Assembly: GCA_034432655.1 (NCBI GenBank)
Contig: DAOUBP010000099.1
Span: 1 to 40,644, forward strand
DNA from: DAOUBP01 sp034432655
GTDB lineage: Bacteria; Chloroflexota; Anaerolineae; CG2-30-64-16
Direction: 5' to 3'
DNA length: 40,644 nucleotides
This document shows positions 14,928-23,296 of this stretch, piece by piece. The first letter of the stretch is position 1; every line of letters starts with the position of its first letter. A program made the position numbers and the translations under genes. The notes under the pieces were generated by a model, which made no database searches, was not told where the DNA came from, and saw only the letters and a list, made by a program, of their open reading frames with translations.

Positions 14928-16345
14928 GGCCCCACCACCTCCAGCGCAGCGTGGGCGTCGGCGAAGTTTGGGTTCAACGCCACGGCGCGCCGCCAGGCAT
15001 CTCGCGCACCATCCCGCTCCCCCTGAGCATACAGCGCCAGCCCCTTCCAGAAGAAAAGCTCTTCGATGACCGGCCCGGAGGTGCGCAGGGTCGCATCGGC
15101 CAGCGCGCTGATCTCTTCGTAGCGGCCCACTTCGTAGTAAGCCCGGAACGGCGTGAACTGGTACCAGAGCATGCGCCACGGCAGTCCGATGCGCCGTGCC
15201 CGGTCGAACGCGTCCGCGGCTTCGGCGTAGCGCCCCAGCGCGGTCAGGCTGCTGCCCAGGTTGAACCAGGCAAATGGATCGCGTTCATCCGTTGCGACGG
15301 CTTTTTCGGCCGCGGCCCGTGATCGCTGCCACATGGCTGTGTCGTCCAGGTCATCGCCGAGGATGTGTTCTACGGCATCTGCGCGTGCGGTATCGTAGAT
15401 TACCACGTAGGCGCGGTTGAACACGGCCCACAGGGCGTCAACCTCCCGGTAAGACAGGCGGATCCCCTGGTACGGCTGGCCTTTCACCACTCCGCGGCTG
15501 TCGTAGGAATCGTAGGCGATCCATTCGCCGGCAGCGTCGTCGAAGCCGACAATCAGCCGGTAGTGTCCCATGCCGTCGTTGGGCTTCGGCTCGTACCATG
15601 TCTCGATAAGGACCGGCACCCCCGTGATCAGGAGTTGACGTAAGCGCTGACCGTCGCCGTTGACCCGGGCGATGGCAGCCAGCCCCTGCGCTTCCGCATA
15701 GGCGGCCAGCTCCTGCGGGCTGACGTTCTTGTCGTCTTTGAACGGCCGCAGCGCGGCGCCGATGGCATCCTGGCCGATCCTCAGGCCGAAGTAGCTGAGC
15801 TGCATCGCCAAGGTTGCCGGGCCGCAGTTGTTCCACGTCTGCCAGTAGTGGGCCAGGCCGGTCAGGCGGAGGGCGGCGGGTGGGGTGGGGGTTGGGCTGG
15901 GGGTAGGATCGTGCCGGGCCGGATGGTCGGGGGTTTCTGGTGCATATGGCGTGCTGCGTTTTTCGCCGTCCATGCTGTGTAATGCGGCCGCAACAGGCGT
16001 GGCCGGTGTTGCCCTTGCCGGGGATGTGCGTGTCGTAGTCGGCACCTGGGTGCGCGTTGCCGTCGGCTGGCCGACCGGCGCTGTGAGAGCCACAAGCGGT
16101 TGGGTCGGAGTGGATTTTGCTATCTCCCCGCGGTCGGCGGCGGGCGTCACGGTGGGCACCGGCAGGGGCGTGGGCACGTAAACAGGTCGGGGCAGCAGGG
16201 GCGCAATCTCTGCGTGCACGCGGCGCCACAGGCCCTCAGGGCCGTTATAGCGCCACAGGCCGACCGTCAGAACCAGGGCGCCGGCAGCCACCAGGGCCAT
16301 CAAGGCCCGTCTGCCGGCGCCGGATACGTTGACTTTCGGGAGCAA
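14924..16345 (-). CDS. Membrane-anchored C39-like peptidase fused to TPR repeats
   Basis: The 473-residue protein has an N-terminal membrane anchor (ALMALVAAGALVLTVGLW) and then a Pro/Thr-rich linker of about 90 residues. A papain-like C39-family domain follows: NNCGPATLAMQLSYFG with Cys 174, GHYRLIVGFDD with His 261, and an AYDSYD segment. The last 130 residues form TPR-like helices (AWFNLGSSLTALGRYAEAADAF ... LFFWKGLALYAQGERDGARDAWRRAV). The catalytic part is predicted outside the membrane. C39-type domains cut leader peptides or other substrates; the substrate here is unknown. Start is TTG 16345 with AAAGGA upstream; a later ATG would cut into the anchor. Its stop overlaps the start of the MurJ-like gene, suggesting a joint role in wall assembly or remodelling. 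Confidence 0.8.
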   Translation of the reverse strand: MLPKVNVSGAGRRALMALVAAGALVLTVGLWRYNGPEGLWRRVHAEIAPLLPRPVYVPTPLPVPTVTPAADRGEIAKSTPTQPLVALTAPVGQPTATRTQVPTTTRTSPARATPATPVAAALHSMDGEKRSTPYAPETPDHPARHDPTPSPTPTPPAALRLTGLAHYWQTWNNCGPATLAMQLSYFGLRIGQDAIGAALRPFKDDKNVSPQELAAYAEAQGLAAIARVNGDGQRLRQLLITGVPVLIETWYEPKPNDGMGHYRLIVGFDDAAGEWIAYDSYDSRGVVKGQPYQGIRLSYREVDALWAVFNRAYVVIYDTARADAVEHILGDDLDDTAMWQRSRAAAEKAVATDERDPFAWFNLGSSLTALGRYAEAADAFDRARRIGLPWRMLWYQFTPFRAYYEVGRYEEISALADATLRTSGPVIEELFFWKGLALYAQGERDGARDAWRRAVALNPNFADAHAALEVVGP

Positions 16346-16399
16346 AAGGTGTCCTTTGATGTCGCAAAATTGTGATCCATTGAGTCCCGGCCGCCAGGA

Positions 16400-17665
16400 T
16401 CACGGGAAGATCCCGCGCTCTTTATAAACCTTCTCCAGCCGGCGCAATGCCACGATATAGGCGGCCGTGCGCCAATCGAGGCGGTTGAACTCCCCGGTAA
16501 CGTTGCGGACGCGTTCGTAAGCGTGAACCATGCGCTTGTAGAGCTTGGTATCTACCTCTTCCAGCTCCCAAGATTCGCTGCGCTTGTTCTGCAACCACTC
16601 AAAGTAGCTGACGATCACACCGCCGGCATTGCAGAGGATGTCTGGAACCACCTCGATGCCCCTTTCGGCCAGGACGCGGTCGCCGTCCAGGTCGGTGGGG
16701 CCGTTAGCGCCCTCAAAGACGACCGTCACATCCAGGAACGGCGCCGTTTCAGCAGTGATCTGGCTTTCCAGCGCGGCCGGGACGAAGAAATCGGCGCGCG
16801 TGCTCATGAAGGTGATGTGGTCAATGGCTTTGGCCCGTGGATATCCGGCCACGCCGCCGCTGGCGGTCACATAGCGATAGAGGTCCGCGGCATCAATGCC
16901 GTCTGGATCGGCGATGGCACCGGTGTGGTCTTCCACCGCCAGCAGCCGGGCGCCCTTAGGCTGCAACAGCCGGGCCGTCCATGAGCCGACGTTGCCGAAC
17001 CCCTGCACGAAGTAGGTCGCCTGGCTCAAGTCAAGGCCGTGTTCTGCAGCCCACTGTTCGATGATGAAGACAACACCCTGGCCTGTGGCTTTGTCCCGGC
17101 CCGGGCTGCCGCCCAGCTCGAGGGGCTTGCCGGTGACCACGTGGTGGCTCCGGTGCCGCTCGGCCGGCGGGATGGTAGAGAGGTATGTGTCCAGCAGCCA
17201 GGCCATGATCTGGGCGTTGGTGTTGACGTCCGGCGCGGGGATATCGTAGTCTGGGCCGATGTTGTTGCCCAGCGCAAAGGTGAAACGCCGGGTGATCCGT
17301 TCCAATTCAGCCATGGAGTACTGGCGCGGGTCAAGCTGGATACCGCCCTTGGCACCGCCCATCGGGATATCTGCGATCGCGGTCTTCCATGTCATCCAGG
17401 TGGCCAGCGCGCGCACCTCGTCAATATCCACTTTGGGGTGGTAACGCAACCCGCCCTTGAACGGGCCAAGCACGTTGCTGTGCTGTACGCGATAGCCGGT
17501 GAACACTTCGATGTGCCCGTTGTCCAGTTTCACCGGAAAGGTGACCGTGATCTCGTTCATCGGTTTGGCCAGGATCTTGCGAATGTCCGGGTCCAATCCC
17601 ATGAGATCGGCGGCCCTGTTGAACTGCTCGGTGACGTTTTGATAGAGACTCATCTTTTGCGCCAT
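16400..17665 (-). CDS. gdhA: Glutamate dehydrogenase (Glu/Leu/Phe/Val family)
   Basis: The 421-residue enzyme matches the family along its whole length. RVQHSNVLGPFKGGLRYHP and PMGGAKGGI (catalytic Lys 106) build the substrate site. PAPDVNTNAQIMAWLLD and TGQGVVFI lead into the Rossmann domain with QGFGNVGSW. PDILCNAGGVIVSYFEW is the typical C-terminal segment. It interconverts glutamate and 2-oxoglutarate with NAD(P), linking carbon and nitrogen metabolism; cofactor preference cannot be read with certainty. ATG 17665 has an excellent GGAGG site. The gene lies only 17 bases downstream of the restriction enzyme gene on the same strand, so it may be read through from the restriction-modification promoter. 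Confidence 0.95.
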   Translation of the reverse strand: MAQKMSLYQNVTEQFNRAADLMGLDPDIRKILAKPMNEITVTFPVKLDNGHIEVFTGYRVQHSNVLGPFKGGLRYHPKVDIDEVRALATWMTWKTAIADIPMGGAKGGIQLDPRQYSMAELERITRRFTFALGNNIGPDYDIPAPDVNTNAQIMAWLLDTYLSTIPPAERHRSHHVVTGKPLELGGSPGRDKATGQGVVFIIEQWAAEHGLDLSQATYFVQGFGNVGSWTARLLQPKGARLLAVEDHTGAIADPDGIDAADLYRYVTASGGVAGYPRAKAIDHITFMSTRADFFVPAALESQITAETAPFLDVTVVFEGANGPTDLDGDRVLAERGIEVVPDILCNAGGVIVSYFEWLQNKRSESWELEEVDTKLYKRMVHAYERVRNVTGEFNRLDWRTAAYIVALRRLEKVYKERGIFP

Positions 17666-17682
17666 TGGTGGTCCTCCGGAAG

Positions 17683-18447
17683 TTAGGTTGGGGTTTCGAA
17701 TTTGAAAGCATCCAGGTCATAGTTGCCGCTGTTGAACTCGACAAGCCTGACCCAGTCAATCGAGCCGTCCGCAGCACAAAACTTCTCGATGAACTCTCGC
17801 GTCAAACGGTTAACGACCCGGCTCTTAGCCTCATAAAAAGCATCGTTGTGTTCCTTCGCCCGGTAACCGATCGGCTCGATGATGTCAGTGTATAGCTGGC
17901 GGTTGTCACTGATTAGACACCAGAAGTTCTGCCCAACGACCTTGAGATACCCTCGCAAATGGGCAGTGCGCGTTTTGCCGTAGCAAATGCCGAGTACGGG
18001 CTGGACATTAACAATGCGTTTGGATTGCTTCAGTCGTGTCGCAGCATCTCTCAGATCCTGTTCGAGTCTTTTGTGTTGAGAGCTGTTGCCCCAATTGGGA
18101 CCTGACTTGATGGATACCAGATAGTACACGCCGCGATCGCTGAATTCAAGGTCTATGCCCGGCGCACTGGACTTGTGACCACTGGTTGTCCTTTCGGCGA
18201 TGAATATGGCCAGGTCTTCCAGAAAATCGCCGAACAGCTTTTCCTCCGATGAAGACAGAAACGCGTCCAGCAGGCTGATGATCAAATCATGGGCCGTGGA
18301 AAGGTTCTTGGCCCGAAACAGGTAGGGGTTCTTGGTCAGAAGGCGTTCAAGTCTGAGCTCTTCCAGCGACCTAGCCTTTCGTCGGTGAAATTCGCCGATC
18401 GTGTTGTTGACGTATTCCCGCACCTCGGAGAGATCAATCGGTTGCAT
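17683..18447 (-). CDS. Type II restriction endonuclease, PD-(D/E)XK fold (PmeII-like)
   Basis: The 254-residue protein contains DAFLSSSEEKLFGDFLEDLA, then GIDLEF (Asp 99) and YYLVSIKSGPNWGNSS (Lys 114). These form a PD-(D/E)XK-like metal site with the acidic residue and lysine at normal spacing. I recall this combination, including NPYLFRAKN near residue 40, from the PmeII-type restriction enzymes; the recognition sequence is not predictable. The gene overlaps the end of the methyltransferase gene by 14 bases, so the methylase is made first, as expected for a safe restriction-modification pair. Base composition is clearly less GC-rich than the flanking genes, which suggests horizontal acquisition. 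Confidence 0.82.
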   Translation of the reverse strand: MQPIDLSEVREYVNNTIGEFHRRKARSLEELRLERLLTKNPYLFRAKNLSTAHDLIISLLDAFLSSSEEKLFGDFLEDLAIFIAERTTSGHKSSAPGIDLEFSDRGVYYLVSIKSGPNWGNSSQHKRLEQDLRDAATRLKQSKRIVNVQPVLGICYGKTRTAHLRGYLKVVGQNFWCLISDNRQLYTDIIEPIGYRAKEHNDAFYEAKSRVVNRLTREFIEKFCAADGSIDWVRLVEFNSGNYDLDAFKFETPT

Positions 18448-19342
18448 GGCTCTCCTTGTCTGCTTTTCTGGAGCCAGAAGGTTTCTTGGTCAGGTATACT
18501 GGTCTTTCTTCGGCTATCCCCGGAAGCCACGGTTGGTTGGAGGATACACGCGCACGGGCAAGCTCGATGTATTTTGGATTGATGTCAATGCCCACGTAAT
18601 GTCGGTTGAGTTGCAGGGCAGCGACCGCAGTAGTGCCCGATCCGACGAAAGGATCCAGAACTACATCACCGGGCTGTGTAAACAGTTTGATGAACCACTG
18701 AGGGAGCGCCACAGGAAACACAGCACTGTGACTGCGGTTGGAACACTCGGTTGCCAGATGAAGCACGTTGGTCGGATATACCATTGGCCGCCCGAGCCAG
18801 TTCGACACGTTTTTGCCAAATCCGCTGCCGACTTTGGATTCATCCCTGATCTTGTCTGTTTCGCTCAGTCTTGCCAGGCGCTCCTTGGCCCATTCTCCTA
18901 CGGGCACCATCACCGCTTCTTGGTACATGTTGAATTGCTTTTGCTTGTTGAACTGGATAAGACGTTCCCAATTATCGCGGAAGCGGTTAGGCCACTTGCC
19001 GGGATACGAGTTCTTTTTGTGCCAGATGAATTCCTCGGTCCAGAGCCAGCCCTGTTTCCGCATCTCAAGGATGAGCTCGATGACATATGTGTGACGTTCA
19101 CCATCTACTACGCGTTCCTTGATGTTGAGGATAAAGGTCCCCGTCGGCTTGAGCACGCGCCGAAATTGCGCGGCTTTGGGTAAGAACCACTCTACGTACT
19201 GGTCGGGCGGAATGCCGCCGTAGGTCTTTTGTCTCTGATCCGCGTAGGGCGGGGAGGTGAAGATCAAGTCAATTGAGTTGTCCGGGAAATCTCTCAGAAT
19301 TTCTTCACAATCCCCGACGAAGAACCTATCGAGAAAGTCCAT
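18434..19342 (-). CDS. Beta-class site-specific DNA methyltransferase (probably N4-cytosine)
   Basis: The 302-residue protein has the catalytic motif TSPPY at residues 29-33. The AdoMet-binding motif DPFVGSGTT near 230-238 lies after it, the order of beta-class amino-methyltransferases. TSPPY rather than DPPY favours N4-cytosine over N6-adenine methylation. The region between the motifs (NRFRDNWERLIQFNK and beyond) is the likely target recognition domain. I start at ATG 19342, which has GGAG seven bases upstream; an in-frame start 24 bases earlier adds nothing recognisable. It is the protective half of the pair with the overlapping endonuclease gene. Target sequence unknown. Confidence 0.9.
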   Translation of the reverse strand: MDFLDRFFVGDCEEILRDFPDNSIDLIFTSPPYADQRQKTYGGIPPDQYVEWFLPKAAQFRRVLKPTGTFILNIKERVVDGERHTYVIELILEMRKQGWLWTEEFIWHKKNSYPGKWPNRFRDNWERLIQFNKQKQFNMYQEAVMVPVGEWAKERLARLSETDKIRDESKVGSGFGKNVSNWLGRPMVYPTNVLHLATECSNRSHSAVFPVALPQWFIKLFTQPGDVVLDPFVGSGTTAVAALQLNRHYVGIDINPKYIELARARVSSNQPWLPGIAEERPVYLTKKPSGSRKADKESHATD

Positions 19343-19398
19343 AACTGCTCCGTATCTCAGATTCACAACGGATACCAGGTTTTCTCTAGCCTAATGTA

Positions 19399-19427
19399 AG
19401 TATAAGTCAATTGTCGTTCTTCTTCAA
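19399..19427 (-). promoter_or_regulatory. Candidate sigma-70 promoter of the restriction-modification operon
   Basis: On the minus strand TTGAAG (19422-19427) and TATACT (19399-19404) are separated by exactly 17 bases. The -10 box lies 57 bases before the methyltransferase ATG. Confidence 0.5.
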
Positions 19428-19475
19428 GCTGAAAGGAACCCGGCCAGCAATTCCCTTTATCAGCGGTCTGGACTG

Positions 19476-19575
19476 GAGGCTTTAGCCGGTTTCTGCACAA
19501 TCGGAGTCGCACCGGTGACCGGCTAAAGCCTCGATTCTAGACATATTGGAATTCCTGGAAACCGGCTAAAGCCTC
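19476..19575. repeat. Three copies of a 15-bp motif, one inverted
   Basis: The motif accggctaaagcctc occurs at 19518-19532 and 19561-19575, and its exact reverse complement at 19476-19490. The first two copies form a 15-bp perfect stem with a 27-base loop, which could terminate leftward transcripts of the peptidase gene, although no T-run follows. The last copy overlaps the stop codon of that gene. Short repeats of this look are, as I recall, common between genes of Chloroflexota. The rest of the 19343-19573 gap holds the methyltransferase promoter. Confidence 0.8.
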
Positions 19576-21406
19576 AATGCCCAGCGTGGTTGGAATCCCC
19601 GAAGCCAATCACTGACGGTAAATATACCCTGTATGATCCCGCCCGGAAATCCCACTGATTCGGTCGTACCAGGCTCGCTGGCCCCAGGCCGCCCTCCAGC
19701 ACCAGCCGGTAGCGGGTGGCAGGCCGGAAGGCCGCGTGGACGATCAGCGCTTCGGTTGCGCCTGCGGCCTCCAGGCGGAAATCCACAGGCGGATCGAAGT
19801 AGAGGGTCAATGAACTGACGGTGACCGGCCGGCTGAACGACAGGCGCAGCGCTGCGTGTAAGTCCACCGCCTCCTGGCCCGAGACATCAAGCGCGGCATC
19901 AGCCCATTGGTAAATGGTCACGTTCTGGTCTGTCGCGGCCGCGGAATTGCCGCCGTGATCGAAAGCCAGCGCCATGAGGCGATAAGGGCCGGGTTCGTCC
20001 GGCGCCCAGGCCATCTCGTAGGGCGGGGTCCGCTGCATGCCAATGGTGACGCCGTTGGCCTGCCAGGCCACCAGGGTGACCCCAACATCGTCGTCGGCGG
20101 CGACAGTGAGGGTGACGGGGGTCCCCACCAGCCAGGGAGTGGGCGGTTCAAGCGTAAGGGTCACCGTCGGCGGAGTCGCATCCCCGCCCAGGCCGACGAC
20201 CTTGCGCGGGTTGTCTGCAACCGCAGCCAGCGCGGTCACCGCAGGAAAGTTGCGCGCCGTCTCGCGCGGGATGATCTCTCCGGGCGGGTAAAAGCCAGGG
20301 ATGAAGCTGGTCGGGTACATTTCAAAGGTGAAACCGAAGATGCCCTGCGCGCCGTACAGCCAGTCCACAGTGTCGCCGGAGGTGATGTACAGATCGCTGG
20401 CCTGTTGAGGCCGATAGCCGTTGGTCTTCGCCATGCGTTCGGCCAGCGCCACAAAGACGCGGTAATCGTCCGGCTGCATGTCCTCCGGCAGGTCGTCATA
20501 GGTGTAGCCGTAAGGATAGAGGATTAACTCACCGTAGGTATGGAAGCTGATGGCAGCGGTGATATCCGGGTGGGCCAGCACGAAGTCACGCACGGCCTGG
20601 GTTTCCGGCTCGGAGAAGGGCGCCGGGCCGCGATAGGTTTCACTGGCCGGCACCGGACTGGAGCCACCACAGCAGCCCCAACGATAGCCGTAGTTGCGGT
20701 TCAAGTCAACGCCGTAGCTGCCGTCCAGGTTGGGCCGGCGGTTCTTGCGCCAGTAGCGGTAGGTGCCATCGGCAATATCGTACTCGCCGCCGTCAGGGTT
20801 CACGTTGGGCAGCACGTAGATCTCCCGCTGCTCGACCAGGTTGGTGAGTGTCGGGTCGCGACCGTGGCCCTGGGCGAACAGTTGGATGATGGCCAGGGCC
20901 ATTTCCACCGTCAGGTGCTCGCGCGCGTGGGTCAAGGCCATGAAGAGCACTGCAGGCTCGGTCGGATCGTCCACCTCGGGCTCGTCGCTGATTTTCACCG
21001 CCGGGATCGCCCGGCCCTCCAGGCTGAAGCCAGCGGTGGTCAGCGCCACGATGTCGGGCCGTTGCGCGACAAGCTGGCTCAGCTCCGCCATCATCTCATC
21101 GTAGTTGTGATATGCCGCGTCTGTGGGCGGGAAGTCCAGCGGGGCGACGGCCAACGGGGCGAGTCCCTCCGCCTGCAACGCTGCCAGTTCCTTCTCATCC
21201 ACGATGGCGACGACCGAGGATGGCCCGATGGCATCGAGCGCGATCCCCTGATCGGCCAGCCGGGTGCGCGCTGCGCGATCGGCCGCCGGCAGGGTGACAC
21301 GGTAAAGGCGAGGATGAGGCCCCGACTCCTGTGCCGTGGCCGGCAGCGCCAACAGAAGTAAACCAAGCACAAGGCCGATCGCTCGCCGGACATGACGTGC
21401 AAACAA
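19574..21406 (-). CDS. Exported M14-family zinc carboxypeptidase with Ig-like C-terminus
   Basis: The 610-residue protein starts with a signal peptide (IGLVLGLLLLALPATAQ). The M14 metal site is THAREH (His 160, Glu 163), followed by VLPNVNPDGGEYD, VDLNRNYGYRWG and the third ligand region ISFHTYGELILYPYGY. The catalytic glutamate motif FTFEMYP comes later. All key residues appear present. After about residue 410 an immunoglobulin-like domain follows (VTLTLEPPTPWLVGTPVTLT ...), then a beta-rich segment. Close to the end lies YRVYLPSVIGF, a motif shared with the two large exported proteins at 32324-40553. It probably digests peptides outside the cell. Start is TTG 21406, with GGAG ten bases upstream. 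Confidence 0.9.
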   Translation of the reverse strand: MFARHVRRAIGLVLGLLLLALPATAQESGPHPRLYRVTLPAADRAARTRLADQGIALDAIGPSSVVAIVDEKELAALQAEGLAPLAVAPLDFPPTDAAYHNYDEMMAELSQLVAQRPDIVALTTAGFSLEGRAIPAVKISDEPEVDDPTEPAVLFMALTHAREHLTVEMALAIIQLFAQGHGRDPTLTNLVEQREIYVLPNVNPDGGEYDIADGTYRYWRKNRRPNLDGSYGVDLNRNYGYRWGCCGGSSPVPASETYRGPAPFSEPETQAVRDFVLAHPDITAAISFHTYGELILYPYGYTYDDLPEDMQPDDYRVFVALAERMAKTNGYRPQQASDLYITSGDTVDWLYGAQGIFGFTFEMYPTSFIPGFYPPGEIIPRETARNFPAVTALAAVADNPRKVVGLGGDATPPTVTLTLEPPTPWLVGTPVTLTVAADDDVGVTLVAWQANGVTIGMQRTPPYEMAWAPDEPGPYRLMALAFDHGGNSAAATDQNVTIYQWADAALDVSGQEAVDLHAALRLSFSRPVTVSSLTLYFDPPVDFRLEAAGATEALIVHAAFRPATRYRLVLEGGLGPASLVRPNQWDFRAGSYRVYLPSVIGFGDSNHAGH

Positions 21407-21503
21407 GGGCTATCTGCTCCGGTAAGGGGTGTACACCACGCTCAGTGTATCACAGGCTGTGGAAAAGTGCCACACGAATTATTCCCCTGCAAGCCGGTTG
21501 TGG

Positions 21504-21509
21504 TAAAAT
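21504..21509 (+). promoter_or_regulatory. Possible -10 box upstream of the phosphoribosyltransferase gene
   Basis: TAAAAT matches five of six -10 bases and lies in the only AT-rich patch of the gap. No good -35 hexamer is seen 16-18 bases upstream, so this is tentative. Transcripts from here would run at once into the terminator at 21519-21551. Confidence 0.35.
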
Positions 21510-21518
21510 AGAAAAAGC

Positions 21519-21551
21519 CGGGCCCGAGCGAAGCTGTCGTGGCCCGTTTTT
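21519..21551 (+). terminator. Intrinsic terminator, possible attenuator, in the leader of the phosphoribosyltransferase gene
   Basis: cgggcc (21519-21524) pairs with ggcccg (21541-21546), extended inside by cga/tcg, and is directly followed by five Ts (21547-21551). It points rightward, toward the gene starting at 21650. The gene on its left runs the other way, so the terminator has no upstream gene to end. This makes premature termination of the downstream operon, or a very short RNA, the likely role. Confidence 0.6.
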
Positions 21552-21571
21552 GCGCGATCATCAATCGCAAT

Positions 21572-21637
21572 GCGGGACCTATTTCGCAACCTGACATGCG
21601 CGCGTTCGACGCGCATGCCGCAGAGTAACGCTACAGA
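21572..21637 (+). repeat. Dispersed double-hairpin repeat, copy B
   Basis: This copy carries the best stem: catgcgcg and cgcgcatg are exact reverse complements around cgttcga. Flanks TTTCGCAACC and CGCAGAGTAACG match copies A and C. It ends 12 bases before ATG 21650, leaving just room for the AAAGGAA ribosome binding site. Confidence 0.85.
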
Positions 21638-21649
21638 AAGGAATGGAAT

Positions 21650-22198
21650 ATGACCCAGGAGTACTACACAGTTGAGATCTGCGGGTTGACCCGCCATCTG
21701 CCGCTGTTCGAGGTGGCGCCCAAGGTGCGCATCGCGATCTTTAACATGCTTGGCGACACCGAGGTGGTGGAGGCCATCGCCGATGAGTTGGCCAAACGCG
21801 TCCCGACTGACATAGATGCGCTGATGACCGCGGAGGTCAAGAGCATCCCCCTGGCGCACGCACTGGCCGTGCGGCTGAAGCGGCCCTACATCGTGGCCCG
21901 CAAGACGCGCAAGCCGTACATGGTGGGCGCTATGAGCGTGGAGGTGCTCTCCATCACCACCGGCGTGCCGCAAACGCTCTGGCTGGACGGCAAGGACCTG
22001 GGCCTGGTGCAGGGCAAGCGCATCCTGCTGGTGGACGATGTGATCAGCACCGGCAGTACGCTGGCAGGCATGCGGAAGCTGGTGGCCGAGGCCGGCGGCA
22101 CGGTGGTGGCCGAAGCGGCGGCGTTCACCGAGGGCAATGACCCGGAGCAGTGGAAGCATATCATTGCGGTCGGCAACCTGCCGGTATTCCTGGGCTGA
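21650..22198 (+). CDS. apt: Phosphoribosyltransferase, adenine PRT-like
   Basis: The 182-residue protein has the PRPP-binding loop ILLVDDVISTGSTLAG at about residues 125-140, the signature of type I phosphoribosyltransferases. AEVKSIPLAHALAVRL and PYIVARKTRKPYM correspond to the substrate-side segments of adenine phosphoribosyltransferase. It would salvage a purine base to the nucleotide with PRPP in the cytoplasm. The exact base is uncertain, because several apt-like paralogues act in regulation or on other bases, so the symbol is a best guess. ATG 21650 has AAAGGAA upstream. It is the first gene of a plus-strand run and its leader has a terminator-like hairpin and repeat copy B. The next gene begins 24 bases after its stop. 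Confidence 0.82.
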   Translation: MTQEYYTVEICGLTRHLPLFEVAPKVRIAIFNMLGDTEVVEAIADELAKRVPTDIDALMTAEVKSIPLAHALAVRLKRPYIVARKTRKPYMVGAMSVEVLSITTGVPQTLWLDGKDLGLVQGKRILLVDDVISTGSTLAGMRKLVAEAGGTVVAEAAAFTEGNDPEQWKHIIAVGNLPVFLG

Positions 22199-22222
22199 TT
22201 CAGGTTTGTGGGGTGTTGGAGC

Positions 22223-23296
22223 GTGTTGGACAAAGTTGCGGCCATTGACCGCCGCTATGAAGAGCTGAACCAGCTGATGGCCGACCCGGCGGTCGCCACC
22301 GATCCCGCGCGGCTGAGTGAGCTGGCGCGCGAGCAGGCCGAGCTCCAGGAGATTGTCTCGGTCTATCGGGCCTATCAGGCGGCTGAAGCCGAGCTGGCCG
22401 GCGCGCGTGCGCTGGCCGAGGACGGCTCCGACCCGGAGCTGGCCGACCTGGCCCGGGCCGAGGTGGAGCGCCTGGAGGAAGAGCAGGCCCGACGCCTGGA
22501 GCAGTTGAAGACGTTGCTGTTGCCCAAAGACCCGCGCGACGACAAGAACGTCATCGTGGAGATCCGGGCCGGCACCGGTGGCGAGGAGGCCGCGCTGTTT
22601 GCGGCCGACCTCTTCCGCATGTATGCCCGCTGGGCCGAGAATCACGGCTTCAAGACCGAGATGTTGAGCCATCACGAGACCGGGATCGGCGGTTTCAAGG
22701 AGGTCATCTTCCAGGTGCGCGGCAAGGGCGCTTACTCGCGCTTGAAGTACGAGAGCGGCGTCCATCGGGTGCAGCGGGTGCCGGTCACCGAGGCGCAGGG
22801 CCGTATTCACACCTCCACGGCGACCGTGGCCGTTTTGCCTGAGGCCGACGAGGTGGAGGTGGAGATCCGGCCTGAGGACATTCGGGTGGATGTCTTTCGG
22901 GCCACCGGCCCCGGCGGCCAGAGCGTCAACACCACGGACTCGGCCATCCGCATCACCCACCTGCCCACGGGCCTGGTGGTAAGCTGCCAGGATGAGAAGT
23001 CGCAGCTCCAAAACCGCCTGCGGGCGATGTCCATCTTGCGCGCCCGGCTCTATCAGATGGAACAAGAGCGCCTGGATGCCGAGCGCAGCGCGGCCCGACG
23101 CAGTCAGGTGGGCTCGGCGGAACGCAGCGAGAAGATCCGCACCTACAACTTTCCCCAAAATCGCGTGACCGATCACCGCATCGGCAAAACAGTTTACAAT
23201 CTTACAGCGATCCTGGACGGTGATCTGGATGAGTTCATCGCCGAGCTGGCCGCCGCCGAGCAGGCAGAGCGACTGGAGGCGGCCGGTGAGGAGTGA
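22223..23296 (+). CDS. prfA: Peptide chain release factor 1
   Basis: The 357-residue protein has the full RF1 layout: a coiled N-terminal domain, the codon-reading tripeptide region RVPVTE (PxT type, UAA/UAG), and GPGGQSVN with the catalytic GGQ at residues 231-233. DEKSQLQNRLRAM and the C-terminal YNFPQNRVTDHRIG are also typical. It releases the finished polypeptide at the ribosome. I chose GTG 22223 because it gives MLDK, the usual RF1 start, and places GGQ normally; an in-frame GTG at 22208 would add five residues. It is followed by prmC, whose product methylates this GGQ glutamine. Confidence 0.96.
   Translation: MLDKVAAIDRRYEELNQLMADPAVATDPARLSELAREQAELQEIVSVYRAYQAAEAELAGARALAEDGSDPELADLARAEVERLEEEQARRLEQLKTLLLPKDPRDDKNVIVEIRAGTGGEEAALFAADLFRMYARWAENHGFKTEMLSHHETGIGGFKEVIFQVRGKGAYSRLKYESGVHRVQRVPVTEAQGRIHTSTATVAVLPEADEVEVEIRPEDIRVDVFRATGPGGQSVNTTDSAIRITHLPTGLVVSCQDEKSQLQNRLRAMSILRARLYQMEQERLDAERSAARRSQVGSAERSEKIRTYNFPQNRVTDHRIGKTVYNLTAILDGDLDEFIAELAAAEQAERLEAAGEE

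Noticed and set aside
13338..15179. Longer form of the MurJ-like gene starting at 15179
   Set aside because: The extra N-terminal stretch is antisense-frame overlap with the C39/TPR gene and has no flippase similarity; the ATGA-coupled start at 14927 fits better.
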